Positions 54,655 to 63,239 of a stretch of DNA of 64,000 nucleotides are shown one piece after another. The stretch's first letter is position 1; the number at the start of each line of letters is the position of its first letter. Location of the stretch: assembly GCF_005870085.1 (NCBI RefSeq), contig NZ_SZNM01000005.1:1-64000 (forward strand), written 5' to 3'. The DNA is from Aquibacillus sediminis. GTDB lineage: Bacteria; Bacillota; Bacilli; Bacillales; Amphibacillaceae. Below the pieces are notes generated by a model that did not search any database, was not told where the DNA came from, and saw only the letters and a program-made list of their open reading frames with translations. The position numbers and the translations under genes were made by a program.

Positions 54655-54801
54655 TATCCCGATGCAACCGTCCGTAAGACTACAACTTCAAGCTTGAAGT
54701 GAATTAGGTGGGAGTAAACCTTTCGCTTTCACCCCGAATGGTTCAACTAACACTCAGTGCGGGAAGAGCAAAAAACCCCACGGAGTGAAGTTTCATTTTA
54801 C
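54655..54801. repeat. Structured repeat family, copy C
   Basis: It starts TATCCCGATGCAACCGTCCG, includes GTGGGAGTAAACC, CACCCCGAATGGTTCAAC and the hairpin CACTCAGTGCGGG/CCCCACGGAGTG, and ends GAAGTTTCATTTTA. It is the best match to copy A. It lies 25 bases before the SDR gene, so the SDR promoter must be inside it or above it. Confidence 0.7.
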
Positions 54802-54825
54802 GGTCATTAAAAAAGGAGTGAGGAT

Positions 54826-55572
54826 ATGTCATGTTTAAACAACCACGTCGTTCTGGTCACCGGGGCTAATCGAGGACAGGGGAAAGCTATTGCTCAACAC
54901 CTTGCCACGTTGGGGGCTATGGTAGGGGTTGGTGCTCGAAACTATGATGAGGCTAAAATAGTGGCTAGGATGATTGGAGAAGATCGAGCAATTCCAGTCC
55001 AGTTAGATGTCACAAAACAATTAGAGTGGAAATCAGCGGTTGATAAGGTGATAAATAAGTTCGGAAAGCTTGATGTATTAGTGAATAATGCCGGATCTCT
55101 AAAACGTAAAGCCTTTATAGAGACAAGCGTAGACGATTATCAACAGTTGATTAATGTTAATCAACTTGGTGTATTTATGGGGATGCAAGCAGTTATTCCT
55201 CAAATGGAGAAGCAGCAAAAAGGCTCCATAATAAACAATGTGTCTATTTCTGCATTTGCGCCAATTAGCCAGTCTTCTGTCTATGCTGCGACAAAAGCGT
55301 CTGTGGTTGCAATGTCAAAAGCTGCAGCTATTGAGTTAGGGCCAAAAGGAATTCGAGTAAATATGGTTCATCCAGGCGGAGTTGAAACAGAAATGGCTAC
55401 TAAGGGCAAGCATGTTCCTACATATTATGATTCAGTACCTTTAGGACGGATTGGACAACCAATTGAAATTGCACGTGCTGTAGCATTTCTTGCCTCTGAT
55501 GAAAGCTCTTATTGTACAGGTACCGAAATTGTTGTAGACGGTGGAATGACACTAGGTACTTCAGATGAGTGA
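54826..55572 (+). CDS. Classical short-chain dehydrogenase/reductase
   Basis: The 248-residue SDR has the NAD(P)-binding TGANRGQG motif, NNAG, the catalytic serine in NNVSISA and YAATK (Tyr-Lys). The substrate is not evident; relatives reduce 3-oxoacyl or sugar alcohol substrates. GGAGTGAGGAT precedes the ATG. It stands alone between a repeat and the copCD genes. The 190-base gap after it has no clear terminator. Confidence 0.9.
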   Translation: MSCLNNHVVLVTGANRGQGKAIAQHLATLGAMVGVGARNYDEAKIVARMIGEDRAIPVQLDVTKQLEWKSAVDKVINKFGKLDVLVNNAGSLKRKAFIETSVDDYQQLINVNQLGVFMGMQAVIPQMEKQQKGSIINNVSISAFAPISQSSVYAATKASVVAMSKAAAIELGPKGIRVNMVHPGGVETEMATKGKHVPTYYDSVPLGRIGQPIEIARAVAFLASDESSYCTGTEIVVDGGMTLGTSDE

Positions 55573-55758
55573 TTTATACTTTTAGTAGATAAATTAAAAA
55601 TTTGAATTAGCCCACTTTGATTAAAGGAGGCATGGAAAAAGAGGAACTGAGTATTTGGAGAATGTCGTTTGTTCCTTTATTTGTGACAAAAGTCGTGTTA
55701 AGAAATTACGTAAGTTTACCTGGTTTTTTCGTATAAAGAATTATTAGGAGGGAATATT

Positions 55759-56370
55759 TTGAAGAAAATAACATTGATCACTTTGCTATTACTGTTTTCT
55801 TTTGTACCACTTACCTTTGCACATTCTCATTTAGAGAGTTCTATACCTGCAGATGGTGAGGTTATTACAGAAGATATAGAGAAAATAACATTAACTTTTG
55901 ATGGGAAGATTGAACAAGGAAGCACATTTGAATTGCTGGGACCGAATGGACAAGCTGTTTCCATTGAAGAGCTTACCGTTAATGATACTGAAGTGATCGG
56001 AACAATTGCGAATGATTTGGAAAATGGAAATTATCAAGTTGTTTGGAGTATTATAAGTGCTGACGGGCATCAAATGGAAGGGGAGTTTTCATTTGAGATA
56101 AATGTAACTGAGGCGGAATCACCATCAGCTGATACCAATAATGAAGAAGACTCGGTGAATGAAAATGGTGAAGATGGGCAAACGAACAAAGAAGAAAATA
56201 ATGAGCAAGATACTGAACAGAATGCGACCAAAACAGAAGATAGAACAGAAAATGATGTTGCAGGTGGTGAAGTAGAAAATGAAGATTCATCCAATCCTGT
56301 TCCTGTTATCGTGTTCGGATTAATAGTGGCTATCATTATCTTCTTTTTCGTATTAAGGAGAATGAAGTAA
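55759..56370 (+). CDS. copC: CopC-domain copper-binding exported protein
   Basis: The 203-residue protein has a signal peptide ending FAHSH, so the mature N-terminus is the CopC copper-ligand histidine. A ~95-residue CopC beta-sandwich follows (ESSIPADGEVITEDIEKITLTFDG, SADGHQMEGEFSFEI), then a 60-residue acidic linker and a C-terminal membrane anchor. TTG start after GGAGGGAATATT. It is four bases before copD. In B. subtilis YcnJ, CopC and CopD are fused and import copper; here they are two genes. Confidence 0.9.
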   Translation: MKKITLITLLLLFSFVPLTFAHSHLESSIPADGEVITEDIEKITLTFDGKIEQGSTFELLGPNGQAVSIEELTVNDTEVIGTIANDLENGNYQVVWSIISADGHQMEGEFSFEINVTEAESPSADTNNEEDSVNENGEDGQTNKEENNEQDTEQNATKTEDRTENDVAGGEVENEDSSNPVPVIVFGLIVAIIIFFFVLRRMK

Positions 56371-56373
56371 TCA

Positions 56374-57462
56374 ATGTTTTTGGTAATTATTAGCGAATTA
56401 ACTTTATATCTCTGTTTTGCAATATTAACGGGGAGTTTCATATTATCATTGGTTCCTAGGCAATTTCGTCCGGATGTTTTTGTGAGTAAAAGATATATGA
56501 TTATGGCAACAATTGGTGTAGCTTTATTTTCCTTTACACCTGTACTCGTTTTGATTTTGAATTTGCAAGAGAACTTAGGATGGCAAGCTGGACTACAAAC
56601 CGTATTATTAACGTTTGACATTGGAAACGCATGGATTTTTACGACAATAGTTGTTATGGTTTTGTTTGTTTTTATTGTTACTTTTTATCAACCGGTACAA
56701 ACAAAATATTCTTGGGCTGGATGTCTTTTAACATTTATTTTAATGATAGGACTTGCATGGTCCAGTCATGCAAGTTCTTTGGAACAAGCAAAAGGTGTTT
56801 TAACCCATCTGGCTCATTTCACGGCGGTTAGCATTTGGATTGGTGTTTTGTTTGTAGTTAGCTGGTTTTCCAAAAATTATGTGAATTGGTTGCAATTTCT
56901 GTATTGGTTTACTCCCATTGCCATTGGGTGTGTTCTAGTGACAACAGCTTCTGGAATACTTCTAATGTCGTTTTTTATGGATCTATCCCAATATCCAGAT
57001 TCATGGACAGTTGATTATGGGCAATTTCTATTAATAAAACATTTACTCATTATATCGTTATTTGTCTATGCTGTTGTTAACGGTATATTTATCCGTAAAA
57101 AATTAATAAAGGCTAAAAATTTCAATCCTATTCCATGGGTGAAAGCTGAAAGTATTGTTGCACTTCTTATTTTTTCCATAACTGCGGCAATGGGCCAACA
57201 AGCTCCCCCAAGTGCTAGTACACCGGAAACTGATGGGCTGTCTTTCCTTTTTGAATTCTTTTATCAAGGGCAGTATTATCCCGGTATGGAAGTTCAATTG
57301 AGTGTCAATATGTTGAGTATATTTCTTATTATCATTGCACTACTATTTTTGGTCATGATTTTTTACGCTTTCTTTAAAAAAGCATCGACAATGATTACAT
57401 TTTTGCTGAGTGTCCTATTTGTCTGTTCAAGTTATTTAGCTTTAATTATGAGTATTAGTTGA
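56374..57462 (+). CDS. copD: CopD-family copper membrane protein
   Basis: The 362-residue protein has eight or nine membrane helices with histidines typical of CopD (WSSHASSLEQ, THLAHFTAVSIWIGVLF, LLIKHLLII). It works with CopC in copper uptake across the membrane. It starts four bases after copC, with GGAG 15 bases up, so translation is probably coupled. A third partner (YcnI/DUF1775) is not found here. A small hairpin follows. Confidence 0.9.
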   Translation: MFLVIISELTLYLCFAILTGSFILSLVPRQFRPDVFVSKRYMIMATIGVALFSFTPVLVLILNLQENLGWQAGLQTVLLTFDIGNAWIFTTIVVMVLFVFIVTFYQPVQTKYSWAGCLLTFILMIGLAWSSHASSLEQAKGVLTHLAHFTAVSIWIGVLFVVSWFSKNYVNWLQFLYWFTPIAIGCVLVTTASGILLMSFFMDLSQYPDSWTVDYGQFLLIKHLLIISLFVYAVVNGIFIRKKLIKAKNFNPIPWVKAESIVALLIFSITAAMGQQAPPSASTPETDGLSFLFEFFYQGQYYPGMEVQLSVNMLSIFLIIIALLFLVMIFYAFFKKASTMITFLLSVLFVCSSYLALIMSIS

Positions 57463-57469
57463 TTAAAAA

Positions 57470-57495
57470 AAGATGACCATCAAAAAAGGTCATTT
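57470..57495. terminator. Weak terminator after copD
   Basis: AAAGATGACC, loop ATCAAAA, GGTCATTT; an A-rich flank gives a T run on the minus strand. Confidence 0.5.
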
Positions 57496-57784
57496 GGGGA
57501 TGGATACATTAAAAGAGACCAAATGACTCGCAGCTGTTATAGCTTTGCTGTTCGCAATGCAGTGCAAGAAGAAGTTAAGGATGCTGCCTAACAGGGTCAA
57601 ATATTAGAAAGAAATGAAAACGATTGGTCAAACAGTACATGTTAATTAGCAGTAATGGAGAGCTTGATAAATGTACTATCCAGTTGATTCAATATTAATC
57701 AAGGAACGTCAGTAGGTATGAAAAACATACAAAATCATGTAGTGGTCGAAAAAGGAACCTAGCGTTGGAACATAAATCAAATCG

Positions 57785-57871
57785 AAATATAGATTGAGGT
57801 AAAATTAGAAGCAAATGATGTAACGCAAATCATTCAAGGAGTGGGGGACACAAGTTTGTTTCCTAACTTGT
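57785..57871 (+). pseudogene. Second remnant of the retropepsin-like gene
   Basis: The frame ATTGAGGTAAAATTAGAAGC... reads IEVKLEANDVTQIIQGVGDTSLFPNL then stop. It matches the region after the break point of the pseudogene at 48757 (EANDVTQTIQGVGGLEF). No start, active site or ribosome binding site is present. The 57500-57780 stretch before it also looks like decayed coding sequence but is not identified. Confidence 0.6.
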
Positions 57872-57889
57872 AAAAGGAGTGTGTTTATT

Positions 57890-58324
57890 ATGGTTGGAGT
57901 AGAAATAGATATGGTTGTGAAAGATAGCTTAAAAGCACTGGAGTTATATGAAAATATATTTGATACAGAGCGTGTGGAGGTTTCAAACCTTCCTCATGGT
58001 GAAAATGAGGCAGTTTTCACCCTATACGATGTTCGCTTTCATCTATTAGATGAAAACCCAGCATTCCATTTAATTGCACCAACAATAGACGATCCTAAAA
58101 CGAGTTGGGTTAATGTTACTGTTCCAGACATTAAAGGGACCTATACAAAAGCGATGGAAGTAGGGTGTACAGAGGTACAAGCAGTGACGGAAATTCCTGA
58201 CTACGGAGTAACGAACGCCATATTCATGGACCCGTTTGGTTATATATGGATGTTGCATCAAGTACATAAAGAGGTTAGTCATGAAGAACGGATCAAGCTA
58301 TGGGAAGAAAAAAAGAAGAATTAA
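57890..58324 (+). CDS. VOC-superfamily (glyoxalase-like) protein
   Basis: The 144-residue protein has the paired beta-alpha-beta pattern of VOC domains (VGVEIDMVVKDSLKALELYENIFDTERVE; SWVNVTVPDIKGTYTKAMEVGCTEV; IFMDPFGYIWMLHQ). It may be a metal-dependent isomerase, dioxygenase or binding protein; ligand residues are not clear. ATG 57890 lies ten bases after AAAGGAG. It is a single gene next to decayed sequence. Confidence 0.85.
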   Translation: MVGVEIDMVVKDSLKALELYENIFDTERVEVSNLPHGENEAVFTLYDVRFHLLDENPAFHLIAPTIDDPKTSWVNVTVPDIKGTYTKAMEVGCTEVQAVTEIPDYGVTNAIFMDPFGYIWMLHQVHKEVSHEERIKLWEEKKKN

Positions 58325-58410
58325 CAATGGGTATACTTAATATAAGGAATGGGAGTAGTTTGACCTCCCGTTTGAAAGTGACGCTAGACAAGAAAGTTCT
58401 GCCAACAGTA

Positions 58411-58452
58411 AAAAACGTACTCTGATTTAATTTTTCTCAGGGTACGTTTGTT
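58411..58452. terminator. Bidirectional terminator
   Basis: AAACGTACTCTGA and TCAGGGTACGTTT flank a T-rich loop; it lies between two convergent genes. Confidence 0.8.
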
Positions 58453-58460
58453 TCATTACC

Positions 58461-58910
58461 TTAAAATTTTCGTCTAAATCCTTCTTGTTCTAAGTAACTA
58501 GTGGCCCCGCTATAAGTAGGAAAGGTTCCGTCTAGCATGTCGTCCGCATAAATATTCCATAGATCAAAGTCATGAACAAGCGTTAGCACTTGTTTTTCTT
58601 CATTGATCCATTCTTCTTCAAAAAGGTCTTCTGAAAGTGAAGCGATCGATTTTTCTATTACCTCGCGAAGCTCATTCTCTGTGAAATCGCGAATGTTAAT
58701 CATGCCCTTGTTATCCACATCATAATCAAGGTTGTCCATTAGTTCCCCATAAACAAAGCCATTTCCATTAGGATGAAGGCGGTAGACAACAATCTTTTTC
58801 TCATAGATACTATCTGGATAGTGAAAATTCACTCGCCCAAGTGATATATCGTTGCGCTCCAATTCAAGAAAAGATTCAATAATTTGTAATTTGTGTTCAA
58901 ATGTAAGCAT
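58461..58910 (-). CDS. Conserved hypothetical protein
   Basis: The 149-residue acidic soluble protein (MLTFEHKLQIIESFLELERNDISLGRVNFHYPDS...) has no motif I recognise. The strong site GGAGGTATT precedes ATG, so it is surely translated. It is a single gene, convergent with the VOC gene. Confidence 0.78.
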   Translation of the reverse strand: MLTFEHKLQIIESFLELERNDISLGRVNFHYPDSIYEKKIVVYRLHPNGNGFVYGELMDNLDYDVDNKGMINIRDFTENELREVIEKSIASLSEDLFEEEWINEEKQVLTLVHDFDLWNIYADDMLDGTFPTYSGATSYLEQEGFRRKF

Positions 58911-58968
58911 AATACCTCCAAGATGTTGCTAGTAATAAATGTATTATTATTATAACACTTTTTTGGAT

Positions 58969-59067
58969 AGGTTACGCGTGATTTTCTTGGAAATGCGCGT
59001 AAATATGGTTAGGTTGCGCGTAATATCGCCTAGATACGCACCATTAAGGTCAATCTATACGCAACGA
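58969..59067. repeat. Degenerate block related to the 42-bp GCGCG array
   Basis: It contains GTTACGCGTGATTTT, AATGCGCGTAAATATGG, GGTTGCGCGTAATAT, TAGATACGCACCAT and CTATACGCAACG, that is, the same TTGCGCGTA/TACGCGCAA sequence style as the array at 19102, but irregular. Confidence 0.6.
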
Positions 59068-59160
59068 ATACTAGTATCCATACTTTTTATTGGAGAAATT
59101 TAGTTTTGTTCATTAAAATTTAATATAAATGATCTATGATAAGGATACTGACCTTATAGA

Positions 59161-59823
59161 TTGGAGGAACCAAAAATTTCAACTGCAAGCATTGCTAAAT
59201 TATTTTCCATTGGTATCATCATTTTATCTATAGCCATTGGTTTTGTTTTTTACTATATGATGAGTGATCGCGACAAACAGCAAAAAAAACAACAAATCGA
59301 GGAGCTCACCTCGCAATTTGTTAATCTCTTAATTTTTATCTGGTTAGCAAAAATTTTATTACATGCATCTATCTTTATTGAAGATCCGATCGCCATTTTA
59401 GCATATCCTAGTGATTCAAGTTCGTTTTACTTGGCAATTGTAGCGACGGTTCTATTGTTGGTCATCAAGTTTAAACGTAAGCAAATGGACATGCTTGTCT
59501 TTTTAGATGCATTTGTTCATGTGTTTTTAGTTGCATCGTTTGTCTATGATTTTATCCAACTCATTTGGAACGACAATACGTATGCATTAGGGCCGTTGAT
59601 GTTAGTAGCCGGTTTACTTTTGCTATTTGTATTTATTCGTGGACGGTTTCCTACAGCTACGGTTATACTCATGATAGGTGTCCTATGGTCGTTCGGATTG
59701 ATGGTGTTAGCATGGACTCAAGCCTTTGTAACTGTATTTGGTTACATGATGGAACCATGGTTTACTGGAATCGTTTTATTCGTAAGTATCACTATTTTCA
59801 TATACAGAAAGAAGGGATTATAA
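59161..59823 (+). CDS. Hypothetical multi-helix membrane protein of the ccdA cluster
   Basis: The protein of up to 220 residues has seven membrane helices; the family is not recognised. The start is unsure: TTG 59161 (TTGGAGG) is itself part of the best ribosome binding site, GGAGG, so translation may begin at ATT 59176 (ISTASIAK), nine bases further on. It ends right at the ccdA start (stop TAA, then GTG), so the genes are co-translated. A partner role in thiol or cytochrome assembly is suggested by context only. Confidence 0.7.
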   Translation: MEEPKISTASIAKLFSIGIIILSIAIGFVFYYMMSDRDKQQKKQQIEELTSQFVNLLIFIWLAKILLHASIFIEDPIAILAYPSDSSSFYLAIVATVLLLVIKFKRKQMDMLVFLDAFVHVFLVASFVYDFIQLIWNDNTYALGPLMLVAGLLLLFVFIRGRFPTATVILMIGVLWSFGLMVLAWTQAFVTVFGYMMEPWFTGIVLFVSITIFIYRKKGL

Positions 59824-60582
59824 GTGGGAGCAATTGAAGCAGATACGATGTGGTTTGTCGGTATGTTTTTAGCAATTGGTGCAGGTGCAATATCGTTTTT
59901 ATCACCATGCGTATTACCGATTTTTCCAGCATATTTATCTTATATAACAGGGATTAGTGTGAAAGATTTAAAAGAAAATCAGAACCTCCAAGTCCGTCGT
60001 AAACTGTTAACGCATTCTTTATTTTTTTTACTCGGTGTCTCGATTATTTTCATCGGATTGGGTGCGGGGGCATCGTTTTTAGGGCAATGGATTAAGCAGT
60101 TATTGATTGGGAATTCAGGAGAATTGATTCAGCGTATTGCTGGTATTTTTATCATATTTATGGGTTTGTTAACGGCAGGGTGGATTCAGATTCCTGCCTT
60201 AATGAAAGATAAACGTTTCCACCATACCAAAAAGCCAACAGGCTATGTAGGGACGTTTTTTGTTGGACTTGGTTTTGCTGCAGGTTGGACACCATGTATT
60301 GGTCCAATTTTCGGTTCCATTATTTTATTAGCCACAAGCGATCCTGGTCATGGTTTATTTTACTCAGTAATGTATGTAATTGGCTTTGCCTTACCATTTA
60401 TTGTGTTAACCTTTTTCCTCGGTTCGACAAGGTGGATTGTTAGGCACAGTCAAATCATTATGAAGATCGGTGCAGTGATCATGATTATCATGGGATTGTT
60501 TTTATTCAGTGGTGAGATGGAAAGAATTAGTACATTTTTACTAAAATTAGTCCAAGATACATGGTTTGCTAACCTTGGTTAG
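59824..60582 (+). CDS. ccdA: CcdA, thiol-disulfide membrane transporter
   Basis: The 252-residue protein passes reducing power across the membrane for cytochrome c maturation and other thiol proteins. It has six or more helices and the two redox cysteines, FLSPCVLPIFPAYLS and GWTPCIGPIFGS. GTG start directly after the previous stop, six bases from AAGGGA. It precedes a TlpA-like thioredoxin and is in the same unit. Confidence 0.95.
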   Translation: MGAIEADTMWFVGMFLAIGAGAISFLSPCVLPIFPAYLSYITGISVKDLKENQNLQVRRKLLTHSLFFLLGVSIIFIGLGAGASFLGQWIKQLLIGNSGELIQRIAGIFIIFMGLLTAGWIQIPALMKDKRFHHTKKPTGYVGTFFVGLGFAAGWTPCIGPIFGSIILLATSDPGHGLFYSVMYVIGFALPFIVLTFFLGSTRWIVRHSQIIMKIGAVIMIIMGLFLFSGEMERISTFLLKLVQDTWFANLG

Positions 60583-60592
60583 GAGGAGCTAC

Positions 60593-61186
60593 ATGAAAAA
60601 AACGATATTACTTGTCATCATCGTTGGCATGCTTGGTTGGGCTGTTTATGACTTTATCGCTTCAGCAAATGACGATGATATCACCGTACTTGACGGGGAA
60701 GAAGGTACAATGATTATTTCTCCATCGCCTGATCAAGGGGAGGACGTTGAACAAGCAGAGGATGTTGGACTTGAAAAGGGAGAGATCGCACCAGATTTCG
60801 AACTCCAAACATTAGATGGTGAAACAGTACGGTTGTCGGATTATCGTGGCCAACGTGTGATGGTTAACTTTTGGGCGACATGGTGTCCACCATGTCGAGC
60901 GGAAATGCCAGATATGCAACAGTTTTATGAAGAGAAGGATGTTGCAGTACTTGCGGTCAATTTAACTTCAACCGAAACAAGTATAGAGGATGTCCGTGAA
61001 TTCATAGAAGAAATGGGGTTAACTTTCCCTATACTAATGGATGATGAAGGAGAACTGGCAGCATCTTATCAAATTCAAGCATATCCAACATCTTATATGA
61101 TTGACTCCAATGGTCGTACCAGCTTTATTGCACAAGGACCAATGAATGAAGAACAAATGGTACAACAGTGGGAAAACATGGATTAA
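60593..61186 (+). CDS. Membrane-anchored TlpA/ResA-type thioredoxin
   Basis: The 197-residue protein has an N-terminal signal anchor and a thioredoxin-like domain with WATWCPPCRAEMP (CPPC active site), followed by LMDDEGELAASYQIQAYPTSYMID (cis-proline after the tyrosine). It likely receives electrons from CcdA and reduces apocytochrome c or copper-site cysteines. ATG 60593 follows AGGAGGAG; the longer frame from 60566 overlaps ccdA. Confidence 0.93.
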   Translation: MKKTILLVIIVGMLGWAVYDFIASANDDDITVLDGEEGTMIISPSPDQGEDVEQAEDVGLEKGEIAPDFELQTLDGETVRLSDYRGQRVMVNFWATWCPPCRAEMPDMQQFYEEKDVAVLAVNLTSTETSIEDVREFIEEMGLTFPILMDDEGELAASYQIQAYPTSYMIDSNGRTSFIAQGPMNEEQMVQQWENMD

Positions 61187-61258
61187 TTCTTTTACTTCTA
61201 TTCAATTGTTCTTTACAATAATGATAGATATACATTATGGGAAGGAAAGGATATATAG

Positions 61259-61834
61259 ATGAAAAAACGTTGTTTCCTACTTTTTTTATTTGTTGCTAGT
61301 GTTGTATTACTCGCTGGCTGTGGTGACATTGAAACCAACATGTCAAGAGATGTACAAGATTTTGAATTTACAACCCAAGACAATGAAACACTAGCATTAG
61401 AAGATTTAGAGGGTGAATGGTGGATTGCAGATTTTATTTTTACAAATTGTACAACTATCTGTTTACCAATGACGAGCAATATGTCAAAACTCCAAGATCG
61501 TCTCAACGAAGAGGATTTAGACGCCCAACTTGTTTCGTTTAGTGTGGATCCAGATTATGATACACCAGAAGTGTTAACAGAGTATGCAGAAGACTATCAA
61601 GCAGATTTATCCAATTGGACGTTTCTAACTGGTTATGATTTTGAAACAATTAAAGAGTTGTCGATTAAATCATTTCAATCATGGTTAGAGGAAGCTCCAG
61701 AGGGAAGTGATCAAGTGACACATGGTACGAAATTCTTTTTAGTCAATCCAGAAGGAAAAGCAATTAAATTCTATGATGGTACACAGTCCGATGAGATTGA
61801 AACGATTATAGAAGATTTGAAGAAAGTACAATAG
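61259..61834 (+). CDS. SCO1/SenC-family copper metallochaperone lipoprotein
   Basis: The 191-residue lipoprotein has the lipobox LLAGC, the copper-binding CxxxC in FTNCTTICLPM and the third ligand histidine in VTHGTKFFLV. Sco proteins insert copper into the CuA site of cytochrome c oxidase. GGAAAGGATATATAG precedes the ATG. It follows ccdA and the thioredoxin after 72 bases and is probably in the same functional group. A terminator follows. Confidence 0.94.
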   Translation: MKKRCFLLFLFVASVVLLAGCGDIETNMSRDVQDFEFTTQDNETLALEDLEGEWWIADFIFTNCTTICLPMTSNMSKLQDRLNEEDLDAQLVSFSVDPDYDTPEVLTEYAEDYQADLSNWTFLTGYDFETIKELSIKSFQSWLEEAPEGSDQVTHGTKFFLVNPEGKAIKFYDGTQSDEIETIIEDLKKVQ

Positions 61835-61838
61835 ATTC

Positions 61839-61877
61839 TAAAAATGTCATTCCATTTGATGGAGTGGCATTTTTTGT
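61839..61877 (+). terminator. Terminator after the Sco gene
   Basis: AATGTCATTCCA, loop TTTGA, TGGAGTGGCATT then TTTTG. Confidence 0.85.
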
Positions 61878-61917
61878 TGCTTTGTAAGGGAATGCGTGTT
61901 TTTAAAAATGAGTTTAT

Positions 61918-61968
61918 ACTGCGAAAAATAGGATAATTCCGTAAAACGGAGACAGAATTTCGCAAATA
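61918..61968. repeat. Imperfect palindromic element
   Basis: TGCGAAAAAT and ATTTCGCA flank an inner TTCCG/CGGAG hairpin. It is similar in design to the other short palindromic intergenic repeats here. Confidence 0.45.
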
Positions 61969-62119
61969 CGCCGATCCCATCCTCATCCGCAATGTTATCA
62001 TTTTTTTAATAATTAGGTAATCCGTCAAGACACTTCCACTCTACTTTGAATCGATTATAGATAGGGGGAGGTATACAAAAAAGAGTGGACAAGAATTCAA
62101 TAGAAAGGACGTGGGTGAT

Positions 62120-62992
62120 ATGGCTGTCACATTTAGTTGGCCGACAGATACGAGGCGTATTACTAGTGGGTACGGACAGCGGTGGGGACGATTGCATAGT
62201 GGGACAGATATTGCGGATTCAGGATATCATGAAGTTTTTGCAACAGCAGATGGAACTGTCACGACATCTGTACACTCAAATAGTTACGGAGAATACATCA
62301 TCTTAGAGCATGAAGTAGATGGGATTATTTGGGAAAGTTTATATGCCCATATGCGCTCTAGATCTCGCCGTGTATTTAAAGGGGATCGTGTACGCCAAGG
62401 ACAAACGATTGGTGTAATGGGTAATACGGGTAATTCAACTGGTCAGCATCTTCATTTTGAATTGCATCGCGGTCGTTGGAACTCACAACGATCCAATTCT
62501 GTAAATCCTACTGATTATTTAGAAAAGGAGATTTCAATTGATTACTATGCGACTGGTGATCTTGGTCCTGCAATCGGAAACCTCCAATCGCTTTTAAACA
62601 AACTTGGTTTCTATCATGGCGCGATTGATAACTCGTTTGGGCCTTTAACAGAACAAGCTGTCCGAGATTTTCAACAAGATCAAAACATCACGGTTGATGG
62701 ATACGTTGGACCAATCACACAAGCAAGATTAACAACAGCAATTAAAACATATCCGCTACCGGATGGGGTATATAATCGCTGGCGTCACGGAAGGCAACAG
62801 CTAGATGCCGTAAAACAAATACAACGAGCACTAAACGCAGCAAATTTCCGCGTTGGGACCGTTGATGGTTATTATGGTCCGAAAACAGAGGATGCTATCA
62901 GGCGATTTCAATCGATGTATTCTGATTTAAAAGTTGACGGGGTGTATGGACCAAATACGAAAGCAAAACTGGATGAGGAAGTGAATGACTAA
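62120..62992 (+). CDS. M23 peptidoglycan endopeptidase with two PG-binding domains, no signal peptide
   Basis: The 290-residue enzyme cleaves peptide bonds in peptidoglycan. The N-terminal M23/LytM domain has zinc ligands in LHSGTDIA and HLHFEL. Two PG_binding_1 domains follow (about 147-205 and 228-285), each with a DGxxGPxT signature. ATG 62120, ten bases after AAAGGA, is favoured over GTG 62111. There is no signal peptide or membrane segment; the chain begins directly with MAVTFSWPTDTRRITSGYG, so export, if any, must be by lysis or by another route, as for phage endolysins or mother-cell lytic enzymes. Confidence 0.88.
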   Translation: MAVTFSWPTDTRRITSGYGQRWGRLHSGTDIADSGYHEVFATADGTVTTSVHSNSYGEYIILEHEVDGIIWESLYAHMRSRSRRVFKGDRVRQGQTIGVMGNTGNSTGQHLHFELHRGRWNSQRSNSVNPTDYLEKEISIDYYATGDLGPAIGNLQSLLNKLGFYHGAIDNSFGPLTEQAVRDFQQDQNITVDGYVGPITQARLTTAIKTYPLPDGVYNRWRHGRQQLDAVKQIQRALNAANFRVGTVDGYYGPKTEDAIRRFQSMYSDLKVDGVYGPNTKAKLDEEVND

Positions 62993-62998
62993 ATTTAC

Positions 62999-63044
62999 TG
63001 TCCCGAAACAATCGAACGGGAAGAATTTCGGGCTATAAAAAAGA
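62999..63044 (+). terminator. Possible weak terminator
   Basis: CCCGAAA and TTTCGGG flank a 17-base loop; no strong T tract follows. Confidence 0.4.
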
Positions 63045-63239
63045 TGTCGCACATCGAGTTTGTGTCAATACCCGCAACTTAAGTAGATTAACAGGTTATC
63101 TAATCTGAGCATAGCCCTATGTCATAGTCAAATAGACTAGGTCATTCACATATTATACTAGATTGATAGACAAACACCTTTCCAAGTTAACCTTCTCTTT
63201 CATAGATTACAACATCTGAGAGTAAAGGAGGTTTTAAAG

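Noticed and set aside
57500-57780. Transposase remnant
   Set aside because: The stretch looks like decayed coding DNA, but no DDE or HTH block can be read in any frame.
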